Assembly: GCF_001399675.1 (NCBI RefSeq)
Contig: NZ_LJCO01000033.1
Coordinates: 62,001-126,000, forward strand
Reading direction: 5' to 3'
DNA from: Paenalicyclobacillus ferrooxydans
GTDB lineage: Bacteria > Bacillota > Bacilli > Alicyclobacillales > Alicyclobacillaceae
Length of the DNA: 64,000 bases
The position numbers and the translations under genes were made by a program. The notes beneath the pieces are model-generated. The model ran no database searches. It saw only the letters and a list, made by a program, of their open reading frames with translations, and was not told the DNA's origin. Positions 44,407-52,248 of this stretch are shown here, in pieces (positions within the stretch are counted from its first letter, which is position 1; each line of letters begins with the position of its first letter).

Positions 44407-44563
44407 TACGAGCGACTGATGCAAGCGCTTTCGGGCCGGATCGACAATAACCGAGTCGCGTGAAGTGAGTCGCGTGCGGACATGGAACCGGACGGGAGAA
44501 CCAAGCGGGATCGGCATGGGCATAACAGTGTGACAATCCAGTATATTCAGGGAGGCAGATAGA

Positions 44564-46207
44564 GTGAAAGTGAACTACGGCTTTCAAAACTACCCGGAAT
44601 CTATATCAAGAGACGTAGATATTCCGGATTGGTCCTTACCACAAATGCTGGCGGAGTCCGTAAGGAAGCACCCTGATGCTGAAGCAATGAGCTTCTACGG
44701 CCAAAAGACGACATATAAACAGTTGGCGGATGCGGTAAGTTTATTCGCGTCTCGGTTGCAACAAGCTGGGATTCAGAAGGGTGACAGGGTTGCCATCATG
44801 CTTCCGAACAGCCCTCATTTTGTGATCAGCTACTACGGGATCTTAACTGCTGGCGCGGTTGTCACACAAGTGAACCCGATGTTGGTGGAGCGCGAGCTGG
44901 CGCACATCCTGCAGGACTCTGGTGCCAAGGCCATTGTTGCGCTGGACGCTGTTTACCCACGCGTGAAAGCGGTTGAGTCAGAATCAGATGTTAGCACAGT
45001 CGTGGTGGTCTCTCTGCAGCCGTCAGGTGTTTCATTCGCGCCGGACGTGACCTTTGAGGAGTTTCTGGAGCAGGGAAAGACGGTTCCGGTGACTCCTGTA
45101 TCTGTCGATCCCGCTGAAGACCTTGCCATTCTCCAATACACGGGCGGAACCACGGGGCGCTCCAAAGGCGCAATGCTCACGCACCGCAACCTCTTGGCGA
45201 ACGTGATCCAGAGCTATGAGTTCTTCAAGGATGAGTTTAGGCCGGGGCAGGATCGGTGTTTGACTGTTATCCCTCTGTTCCATGTATTTGGCATGACGTC
45301 CTGTATGAACCTGACTCTCTACACCGGATCATCCTTGGTCCTCTTGCCCCGGTTTGACATCAAGGAGGTCCTTGAAACCATTCAGCGTGAGAAACCGACG
45401 ACGTTTCCCGGTGTGCCTACGATGTACGTGGCATTGACGAATTATCCTGGTGTTGAGTCGTACGGTGTGAACAGCATTCGAACCTGCAACAGCGGCAGTG
45501 CGCCGATGCCAGTCGAGTTGCTGCGCGAGTTTGAGCGAAAGACTGGTGCCAAGATTCTCGAAGGGTACGGCTTGTCGGAAGCATCACCGACAACGCACTG
45601 CAACCCGCCCTTTACAGAACGTAAACCCGGCAGCGTGGGCGTGGGATTTCCTTCTACTGAGTACAAGATCGTCGACACAGAGACAGGGGAACACGAGATG
45701 CCAGTTGGTGAACTCGGCGAGCTCGTCGTTCGCGGACCTCAGGTGATGAAAGGGTATTGGAACATGCCGGAGGAGACCGCTAAGACGCTGCGCGACGGCT
45801 GGCTATACACTGGTGACATTGCGAAGATGGACGAGGACGGATATTTATACATCATGGATCGTAAAAAAGACCTCATTATTGCGAGTGGGTACAACGTGTA
45901 TCCGCGTGAAATCGAAGAGGTCATTTACGAACATCCCGCTGTCAAGGAAGCTGCGGTGGTTGGCGTTGCCGATCCGTACCGCGGTGAAACTGTGAAGGCG
46001 TTCATCGTTTTGAAAGACGGTGCATCCTGCACGGAAGAAGAGATGTCCGCCTACTGTAAAGCCAATATGGCCCCATATAAAGTGCCAAAGTTAATTGAGT
46101 TTCGTACCGAGCTGCCAAAAACAAATGTGGGCAAAGTTCTCCGTCGTACACTGCGCGAGACTGAGGCTGAAGCAGCCGCAGGATCACAAGGTGAAGGGAA
46201 GGCATAA
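44564..46207 (+). CDS. Acyl-CoA synthetase (long-chain, FadD/LcfA-like) 4
   Basis: 547 residues, the standard length, without the insertions seen in its paralogues. AMP-binding loop ILQYTGGTTGRSKGAMLTH, LEGYGLSEASPTTHC, WLYTGDIAKMDEDGYLY, DRKKDLIIASGYNVYP and the C-terminal lysine in KTNVGKVLRRTLRE. It activates long-chain fatty acids for beta-oxidation or lipid synthesis. GTG start after GGGAGGCAGATAGA. It is preceded by a promoter with a TetR-type operator and followed by the tetR gene, so it is probably the main FadR-regulated synthetase. Confidence 0.94.
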   Translation: MKVNYGFQNYPESISRDVDIPDWSLPQMLAESVRKHPDAEAMSFYGQKTTYKQLADAVSLFASRLQQAGIQKGDRVAIMLPNSPHFVISYYGILTAGAVVTQVNPMLVERELAHILQDSGAKAIVALDAVYPRVKAVESESDVSTVVVVSLQPSGVSFAPDVTFEEFLEQGKTVPVTPVSVDPAEDLAILQYTGGTTGRSKGAMLTHRNLLANVIQSYEFFKDEFRPGQDRCLTVIPLFHVFGMTSCMNLTLYTGSSLVLLPRFDIKEVLETIQREKPTTFPGVPTMYVALTNYPGVESYGVNSIRTCNSGSAPMPVELLREFERKTGAKILEGYGLSEASPTTHCNPPFTERKPGSVGVGFPSTEYKIVDTETGEHEMPVGELGELVVRGPQVMKGYWNMPEETAKTLRDGWLYTGDIAKMDEDGYLYIMDRKKDLIIASGYNVYPREIEEVIYEHPAVKEAAVVGVADPYRGETVKAFIVLKDGASCTEEEMSAYCKANMAPYKVPKLIEFRTELPKTNVGKVLRRTLRETEAEAAAGSQGEGKA

Positions 46208-46280
46208 GTCGGAGCAAAGCAGGCAACCCAAGGCAGTTGTCATGAGGGCTGGGCTGTCAAGGAGGCCGGACTGTGAGCTT

Positions 46281-46445
46281 GAATGTGAAGAGAGATGGAA
46301 TGTGAAGAGAGATGGAATGTGAAGAGAGATGGAATGTGAAGAGAGATGGAATGTGAAGAGAGATGGAATGTGAAGAGAGATGGAATGTGAAGAGAGATGG
46401 AATGTGAAGAGAGATGGAATGTGAAGAGAGATGGAATGTGAAGAT
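46281..46445. repeat. 17-bp tandem repeat, 9 identical copies plus partial
   Basis: Unit GAATGTGAAGAGAGATG, nine perfect copies from 46281 to 46433 and a partial tenth. It lies between synthetase 4 and the terminator before tetR. Confidence 0.97.
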
Positions 46446-46493
46446 TGCGGGGCTGTGAAGAAGGTCACGATGTCTCGACGCACGAGGGTATGG

Positions 46494-46525
46494 TAAAGCG
46501 GACCTCGGGTCCGCTTACCTTTTTA
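46494..46525 (+). terminator. Terminator between synthetase 4 and tetR
   Basis: AAGCGGACC-TCG-GGTCCGCTT followed by ACCTTTTTA. It ends only about 18 bases before the tetR start, so tetR needs read-through or a promoter inside the stem region. Confidence 0.88.
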
Positions 46526-46542
46526 TATGAGAGGATGTATCC

Positions 46543-47106
46543 ATGAAGGACAAAATCACGGAAGCCAGCATTCAGTTGTTTGAGAAAAAGGGATTCTCGG
46601 AAACGTCCGTACAAGACATCTGCGATGCGCTTGGTGTGAGTAAAGGGACCTTTTACTATTATTTCACCAGCAAGGAAGAGCTGCTGCTTGACATTCACCT
46701 GTCGTATATCGAGGACATTCTCGCTCAGCAGGAGAGGATCCTGACCGATCCGACACGAAACTCCAAAACAAAACTGTACGACGTCGTGTACATGTTGCTG
46801 CATTCTATCGAACGACAAGGGGCAAGTGCGCGAGTTTTCTTCCGCGAGATGCGGCATCTGAATGAGGAGCGGATGAACACCGTCATTCCAAAGCGCACCC
46901 AATTTAGACTGAATATTGAGGAACTTCTGCGCCGTGGAATTGAGAATGGAGAGTTTCGTGAAGATTTGAACCCTAGCATCGCTGCGTTTGGGATTCTTGG
47001 GATCACGAATTGGAGCTACCAGTGGTTTCACCCGGAGGGAGAAGTGCCTGATAAGGAAGTGGCACGGATCTTCGTGGAGATGGTACTGCAAGGGATCGAG
47101 CGCTGA
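46543..47106 (+). CDS. TetR/AcrR family regulator, FadR (YsiA)-like
   Basis: 187 residues. N-terminal HTH TSVQDICDALGVSKGTFYYYF (about 22-42) with KEELLLDI after it, then an all-helical ligand domain. In Bacillales the FadR/YsiA repressor of this size binds acyl-CoA and releases fatty-acid degradation genes, including acyl-CoA synthetase. The neighbouring synthetase with an ACCGGT-centred operator supports that role. ATG start with GAGAGGATGTATCC upstream. A strong terminator lies in front, so its level may depend on read-through. Confidence 0.88.
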   Translation: MKDKITEASIQLFEKKGFSETSVQDICDALGVSKGTFYYYFTSKEELLLDIHLSYIEDILAQQERILTDPTRNSKTKLYDVVYMLLHSIERQGASARVFFREMRHLNEERMNTVIPKRTQFRLNIEELLRRGIENGEFREDLNPSIAAFGILGITNWSYQWFHPEGEVPDKEVARIFVEMVLQGIER

Positions 47107-47311
47107 TGAACCGACGATTGAAGCCCCAATCAAACAGCAGGAGTTGACGGACCTGACAGTTGAATCGAGTGTCGACTCGTCAGGCAACAGGTAACTCAAG
47201 TTCGAGAACGGCGGAGTCAGAAACCGAACCAGTCTTCGACATCTCCCTTGCGTCTAGCGTCACAGATTGTATGCCTTATCGGTCACATGCAGTTTATTGG
47301 AGGTGGATCGT

Positions 47312-49138
47312 ATGCTGCCAATCGTGGACAGGCCACAAGAACTAACTTATCGGAACGGTGAACGACCTTTGCACGAGGTTTTGCTGAAACACGCCGCGGA
47401 GCAACCGGAGAAAACTGCAATTATCTGGTATGGTGCCGTGACCTCTTTTGGTCAGCTCGCAGATTGGGTCAACCGATTTGCAATCGTCTTGAAACGGCTT
47501 GGCGTCACTCCGGGAGACAGGGTTGCGCTCTTCCTCCACAACTGTCCTCAGTACTACGTTGCACATTATGCGGCCCAACTCATTGGTGCCATCGTCAGTC
47601 CAGTCAGTCCAGCCTATAAAGCCATGGAACTCAGCTATCAAGTCTCCGACTTAGACGCAAAGGTGCTCGTCACTGCAGAAAGCCTATACCCCGTGGTGCA
47701 GGAAGCGGGCGATTCTGTTTCGCTCGATCACGTTGTACTCACCCACTACGGCACCCTCTTACCGAGTGATCCAGCCTGGACAGTCCCGGACGAGCTGTTG
47801 GTACCGCGTGCAAATGCCACGGATAGCGAGGCTAAGCCACCAGAAGTCATGACAACCTTCAAGATTCAGGAGTTAGACACCACAACTCCAGACACGGACC
47901 CGAGCGTGATCGACAGGAGGCAGAGCGCCATCGACCTGGACCTGGACTTCAGGTCATCTGGCAGGTTGGCGAGCGTGATCGACATGTTCACAGCCATCAA
48001 CGATGTCCCACCTGGTACGCGTGTGGAGCCGGAGCAGGTTTCCCTAGATGATACTTGCCTGCTTGTGTACACGTCGGGCACAACGGGGCGACCAAAGGGT
48101 GCCATGCTCAGCTACCGCAATGCATTGTTTAAGACGGTGGCGTCGGGGCTTGCCAACGGGGTGAAGCAGGATGATCGGGTTTTGTCCGTGATGCCGCTCA
48201 GTCACATTGCTGGCATGTTGATGGGGCTGAATGTTCCCATTTATACCGGGTGCACAGTGATTTTGATGTACCGCTTTGACCCGAAAGCCATCCTCGAAGC
48301 TCTCTCTCGCAGCCGAGCGACCTGGTGGTACAGCACAACCCCAATGAATGTGGCCGTGATGGCGAGCGCCAAGGAGACGGAGGCTGTCTACAACCTTTCC
48401 CACCTTCGCACCAATCTCTGCACCAGTTTTGGCATTCAACTCACGCCGGAGATCGCCGAACAGTGGACTGAATTCACGGGTGAATGTGCGATCTACGAAG
48501 CAGCGTATGGGCTCAGTGAGACTCATACAGCAGACACCTTCATGCCAGCAGAGGCCATCAAGTGGGGGACGCAGGGCATCCCTGTCTACCAAACTGAGAT
48601 TCGTATTGTCGATCCCGATACTCACCGAGACCTCCCACGCGGAGAACAGGGTGAGGTATTCGTTCGCGGTCCTGGTGTCTTTCAAGGCTATTGGCGGAAT
48701 CCTGAGGCAACACAGCGAACCCTCGAAAATGGCTGGGTCAAAACCGGAGATGTCGGACGTTTGGATGATCATGGGTACCTCACGTTCCTTGGCAGGATCA
48801 AGGAGATGATTAAGGTCTCTGGATTCAGCGTCTTTCCGGAAGACGTGGAAGCCTTGTTGATGGCACACCCGAGCGTCGCTCAGGTGGCGGTGATTGGTGT
48901 ACCGGATCCAAAACGCGGAGAGGTTGTGAAGGCTTTTATTGTCCGGAAGCCTTCTATGCAGGGGCCCGCGCAGGATGGCACTGCTGCTGGTGAGGACAAC
49001 ATCACTCCTGCGGACATTATTGACTGGGCTAAGAGCCACATGGCTTCATACAAAGTGCCAAGGTTTGTCGAGTTTATCGAAGCCTTGCCAACCTCTAGCA
49101 CCGGCAAGGTTTTACGCCGGATGCTGGCACACGAGTAA
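47312..49138 (+). CDS. Acyl-CoA synthetase 5, with central insertion
   Basis: 608 residues. AMP-binding loop LLVYTSGTTGRPKGAMLSY, YEAAYGLSETHTADTF, WVKTGDVGRLDDHGYL, GRIKEMIKVSGFSVFP and the C-terminal lysine in TSSTGKVLRRMLA. Compared with synthetase 4 it has an insertion of about 80 residues before the AMP loop, containing two copies of an SVID-type stretch (SVIDRRQSAIDLDLDF and SVIDMF) coded by repeated GAGCGTGATCGACA. ATG 47312 has GGAGGTGG upstream. It lies 205 bases after tetR and may be in the same regulon; no ACCGGT operator was seen in front. Confidence 0.9.
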   Translation: MLPIVDRPQELTYRNGERPLHEVLLKHAAEQPEKTAIIWYGAVTSFGQLADWVNRFAIVLKRLGVTPGDRVALFLHNCPQYYVAHYAAQLIGAIVSPVSPAYKAMELSYQVSDLDAKVLVTAESLYPVVQEAGDSVSLDHVVLTHYGTLLPSDPAWTVPDELLVPRANATDSEAKPPEVMTTFKIQELDTTTPDTDPSVIDRRQSAIDLDLDFRSSGRLASVIDMFTAINDVPPGTRVEPEQVSLDDTCLLVYTSGTTGRPKGAMLSYRNALFKTVASGLANGVKQDDRVLSVMPLSHIAGMLMGLNVPIYTGCTVILMYRFDPKAILEALSRSRATWWYSTTPMNVAVMASAKETEAVYNLSHLRTNLCTSFGIQLTPEIAEQWTEFTGECAIYEAAYGLSETHTADTFMPAEAIKWGTQGIPVYQTEIRIVDPDTHRDLPRGEQGEVFVRGPGVFQGYWRNPEATQRTLENGWVKTGDVGRLDDHGYLTFLGRIKEMIKVSGFSVFPEDVEALLMAHPSVAQVAVIGVPDPKRGEVVKAFIVRKPSMQGPAQDGTAAGEDNITPADIIDWAKSHMASYKVPRFVEFIEALPTSSTGKVLRRMLAHE

Positions 49139-49230
49139 GCGCCAAGGACGGGGGTCGCAAAGGTTGTTGGCACACGAGTAAGCGTCAACGACAGAGGCCG
49201 CGAAGGTTGATGGTAAGCGAGTAAATGGAC
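49125..49230. repeat. 43-bp tandem repeat carrying a stop codon, 2.4 copies
   Basis: TGGCACACGAGTAAGCG starts at 49125 and again at 49168, with a diverged third start at 49211. The unit begins inside the last codons of synthetase 5, so the end of the gene including its TAA has been duplicated downstream. Confidence 0.9.
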
Positions 49231-49261
49231 TAAATTGGCTACCGCTGGAAGGAGTCCTATC

Positions 49262-50824
49262 GTGCAGGAACTCATCGATGATTTGAATCGACGGAAAGAG
49301 AAACATCGAAGTATGTCAGACATCAAACGACGTGACACTGAAGGGGCGGGCGGCCCGCGCTGGTCGGCAGCGACAGAACGGTGGACGGCGAGAGAGCGGA
49401 TCGACTACTTGGTGGACAAAGGGTCCTTCCTCGAGCTCGGTGCCCTGAACCACTCGGATGTTCCGGGAATGGCAGAAAGGAGCCCCGCGGACGGACTGGT
49501 TGCAGGGCTGGCAGAGATAGATGGCAGGCCTGTCGTGGTGATGGCACCGGATCGCCACGTGCTTGCCGGCACGGAGGGCACCGTCTACATCCGAAAGGGC
49601 GCGGCACTGCACAAGTTTGCCGTGGACCGCGGGCTTCCCATCTTCCACATCGGCGAAGGCGGCGGGCTGCGGATGCCGGACGGGATGGGATCCGATGGTA
49701 TCAGCGAGCGCATGATGCCCTACGGCTTGCTGAGGCACGGGCGTGAGGTGCCACTTATCTCGAGCATTATAGGCGACAGTTTTGGCGGGCCGACCTGGTA
49801 CGCGATTCAGTCGGATTTCGTCGTGCAGGTGAAGGGGACGTGTATGGCCGTCGCCGGTCCGCGGATGCTGGAGATTGCGACGGGTGAAAAGGTCACCCCC
49901 GAGGAACTTGGCGGCTGGGAGATCCACGCGAAGCAGACGGGCCAGACGCACCGTGTGGCGGAGGACGAGGCGGGGGCGCTCGATGCGATGCGCAAGCTGT
50001 TCTCGTATCTGCCGCTCCACAGTGGTGAGACGCCGCCGGTTATGGACTCGGACGATCCGATTGATCGCAACCTCGATACCCTCCTCGACCTCGTCCCGAC
50101 GCGGCGCACCCGGGCGTACGATATGCGCAAGGTCATTCGGGTCATCTTCGATGAGGGGTCTTTCTTCGAGCTGAAGCCAGACTTTGGGGGCGCACTGTTG
50201 ACAGGGCTAGCCCGGCTCGGCGGCCGCGTTGTCGGTGTCGTGGCGAGTCAGCCGATGATACGGGGCGGATCGTACGGACCAGACGAGGCAGACAAGGCCA
50301 TCTCGTTCATCGCCTTCTGCGACTCCTATCATATTCCGCTCGTCTTTTTACACGATGTGCCCGGTTTTCGAGTCGGCCGATCCGCTGAGGCCGATCGCAT
50401 GGCCTCGAAGATCATGGTGTGGAACCAGGCTGTCGCGTGGTCATCGGTGCCGAAGGTGTCGGTTGTCATCCGAAAGAGCATCGGTGCGGCCTACAGCAAT
50501 ATGTGCGGGCCAAATATGGGGGCGGACTTCATCGTGGCATGGCCGACGGCGGAGATCTCGTTCACAGGCGCCGAGGTGGGTGTAAACGTGGTCTATGGCC
50601 GACAACTTGCGAAGTCTGACAACCCTGTGGGGGAGCGGCAGAAGCTGCTCACCGAGTGGGAGTTCGACAGCTCACCGTATCAGGCGGCCGCAAAGCACTT
50701 GTTGGACGACGTGATAGACCCGCGTGAAACGCGCAAATTCCTCCACCGCACGATGGAGTTGGCTTGCCGTAAGAACGGGGGCAAGAGTCAGCGTCTGCTG
50801 GCGAACTGGCCGACGGGGTATTAA
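49262..50824 (+). CDS. Acyl-CoA carboxylase, carboxyltransferase (beta) subunit
   Basis: 520 residues, the length of propionyl/methylcrotonyl-CoA carboxylase beta chains. Two crotonase-like halves: N-terminal ARERIDYLVDKGSFLELG, RHVLAGTEGTVYIRKGA and HIGEGGGLRMPDG; C-terminal RVIFDEGSFFELKPDFG, MIRGGSYGPDEADKA, PLVFLHDVPGFRVG and GAAYSNMCGPNMGADF. It transfers the carboxyl group from biotin to acyl-CoA. The usual carrier/biotin carboxylase genes are not in the window. GTG 49262 has GGAAGGAG seven bases upstream. The exact substrate (propionyl-, methylcrotonyl- or another acyl-CoA) cannot be read. Confidence 0.9.
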   Translation: MQELIDDLNRRKEKHRSMSDIKRRDTEGAGGPRWSAATERWTARERIDYLVDKGSFLELGALNHSDVPGMAERSPADGLVAGLAEIDGRPVVVMAPDRHVLAGTEGTVYIRKGAALHKFAVDRGLPIFHIGEGGGLRMPDGMGSDGISERMMPYGLLRHGREVPLISSIIGDSFGGPTWYAIQSDFVVQVKGTCMAVAGPRMLEIATGEKVTPEELGGWEIHAKQTGQTHRVAEDEAGALDAMRKLFSYLPLHSGETPPVMDSDDPIDRNLDTLLDLVPTRRTRAYDMRKVIRVIFDEGSFFELKPDFGGALLTGLARLGGRVVGVVASQPMIRGGSYGPDEADKAISFIAFCDSYHIPLVFLHDVPGFRVGRSAEADRMASKIMVWNQAVAWSSVPKVSVVIRKSIGAAYSNMCGPNMGADFIVAWPTAEISFTGAEVGVNVVYGRQLAKSDNPVGERQKLLTEWEFDSSPYQAAAKHLLDDVIDPRETRKFLHRTMELACRKNGGKSQRLLANWPTGY

Positions 50825-51538
50825 GATCAGGTGGCCCATGGATGGGTAAGACCTGTGGGTTAAGCGCCGGTTAAGGCGAAGGGGATTAACCGACGTGCAG
50901 GGGAAGGCCGGGGGAGTAAGCGCCGGCAGGATGGTTGATTCAATGAGGCATCCGCTGTGTTAGATTTAGACCGGGAATCAGGTTTAATCTCGAAATGTCA
51001 TGGCTGTCCTGTATATCAACGGCTCATCACAATGTAGCTCGGATTGGCTTTCGCTGATTAACTTACGGGCTTGTGATGGAGCCGTTTTTGTATTTATGAG
51101 CGACGGGGTCGCTCTTGGGCAGCCTCCCGAGTTGTGTTAGCGGAACTGAGTTCCGCTGTGGGTTGAGCTGCGGGCCGTCGATGGGGTGTTAGCGGAACTG
51201 AGTTCCGCTGTGGGTTGAGCTGTGGGCCGTCGCTGGTGTGTTAGCGGAACTGAGTTCCGCTGTGGGTTGAGCCGCCGACCGTCACTGGTGTGTTAGCGGA
51301 ACTGAGTTCCGCTGTGGGTTGAGCTGCGGGCCGTCGCTGGTGTGTTAGCGGAACTGAGTTCCGCTGTGGGTTGAGCTGCGGGCCGTCGCTGGTGTGTTAG
51401 CGGAACTGAGTTCCGCTGTGGGTTGAGCTGCCGAACTGCCGTGGGGCAGCTCATGAACCCAGTGATCAACTTGTACGAATAACAAACCTGAGATACGCTG
51501 TGCCTGTTGGGTTTATACAAGTAAAGGAGCGAATTCAC
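50825..51538. other. Repeat-rich intergenic region after the carboxylase
   Basis: No gene. A long-loop terminator (AACGGCTCATCACAA against TTGTGATGGAGCCGTT plus TTTG, about 51018-51093) precedes the 52-bp repeat array. After the array GAGCTGCC/GGCAGCTC forms one more hairpin near 51425-51451. A reverse 81-residue frame (51293-51538) only translates the repeat. Confidence 0.7.
51134..51436. repeat. 52-bp tandem repeat, about 6 copies, each with a hairpin
   Basis: Copies begin at 51134, 51186, 51238, 51290, 51342 and 51394 (period exactly 52). Every copy contains AGCGGAACT-G-AGTTCCGCT, a perfect 9-bp stem, then a variable GTTGAGCTG(C/T)GGGCCGTCGCTG spacer. Confidence 0.96.
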
Positions 51539-51934
51539 TTGCCAAAACTTTCACCTTACATATTCAGCGACAATGCCAGGGAGCAGGCAGCCCTTTATGC
51601 AGACGCTCTTGGCGGAGAAGTAGTCGATATCCGGACGTTCGCAGACATGCCCGGAGCAAATGAGGCTGAGAAAGACAGGGTCATGCACCTTGTGTTGAAG
51701 GTCGGAGATGCGACCATCTATATGGCCGATAACGGGGAGAAAGCAGTTCATCGCGGACATGGCTTGGATCTGACACTCGAGTTTAAGACGGAAGAGGAAG
51801 CCCGATCCGCTTTTGAGAAACTGGCTCAAGGTGGGCGGGTCGTTATGCCGCTTGAGCAGATGTTTTGGGGTGCAGTATTCGGGAGGTTGGAGGATTCGTA
51901 TGGCGTACGTTGGCAGATCTCTACGGAGGCCTAA
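51539..51934 (+). CDS. PhnB-like VOC-family (glyoxalase fold) protein
   Basis: 131 residues. N-terminal LSPYIFSDNAREQAALYADAL, ALGGEVVDIRTF, then MHLVLKVGDATIYMADN and the C-terminal FWGAVFGRLEDSYGVRWQI, as in PhnB/DUF1428-type VOC proteins, which fold like glyoxalase I dimers. The reaction is unknown; PhnB itself is not catalytically understood. TTG at 51539 is the likely start (AAAGGAGC eight bases upstream); a GTG at 51500 lies before that site. Followed by a strong terminator. Confidence 0.85.
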   Translation: MPKLSPYIFSDNAREQAALYADALGGEVVDIRTFADMPGANEAEKDRVMHLVLKVGDATIYMADNGEKAVHRGHGLDLTLEFKTEEEARSAFEKLAQGGRVVMPLEQMFWGAVFGRLEDSYGVRWQISTEA

Positions 51935-51996
51935 CAACTACCAGGCCACTGCTACAAGGCCACGACTCGCCATTGTCTAACAAGATGCAGAATAAT

Positions 51997-52038
51997 AAGG
52001 AAGGCGGCCGCTCGGCCGCCTTCCTTTATTCCTTTTTG
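51997..52038 (+). terminator. Terminator after the VOC protein gene
   Basis: Perfect 14-bp stem AAGGAAGGCGGCCG with complement 52013-52026, two-base loop, followed by TATTCCTTTTTG. Confidence 0.92.
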
Positions 52039-52248
52039 TTTACATAGATAATTGCAAATAGATTGACAGGATTCGCAGGCAAGTGCCAAACTTTCAGAGT
52101 ATCCGTTTCATGTTTCATCCTGTATCGCCTGTATCGCCGTGTTGTGTCTGGCAAATCTCCGATGCTTTCGCTTCACACCAGGTTCACACTAGCTTCACAC
52201 CAGGTTCACCAAATCTGGACATCTTGCGTTTGTACAGGGGGGGCATCA
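52039..52248 (+). other. Upstream region of GH42 gene with duplicated segment
   Basis: GCTTCACACCAGGTTCAC occurs twice about 23 bases apart (52169-52209). No clear promoter was identified; open frames running through here lack ribosome sites. Confidence 0.5.

Larger units (their letters stand above)
43342..44563. other. 1.2-kb divergent intergenic region, repeats and hairpins
   Basis: No gene seen. From left: an 8-bp repeat array (43599-43678); a 12-bp palindrome CCTACATGTAGG (43780-43791); a long imperfect inverted repeat (about 43813-43879, AGAGTTTCCGCTGTAGCAA against TTGCTATAGGGGAAACTCT). Then AAGGGAAAACCCTT with TTCCGCTATA near 43918-43938, a 12-bp repeat (44077-44112), a 22-bp palindromic hairpin (44144-44165), and the promoter/operator at 44350-44406. 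Confidence 0.75.

Noticed and set aside
48044-49039. 331-residue reverse-strand open frame
   Set aside because: Lies entirely opposite acyl-CoA synthetase 5, which has all family motifs.
51293-51538. 81-residue reverse-strand frame with repeated Pro/Gln/Ser peptide
   Set aside because: Only translates the 52-bp repeat array; no ribosome site.
52063-52248. N-terminal extension of the GH42 protein
   Set aside because: The extra 62 residues lack similarity to a signal peptide or domain, include a repeated segment, and the ATG at 52249 has a good ribosome site and gives the family N-terminus.
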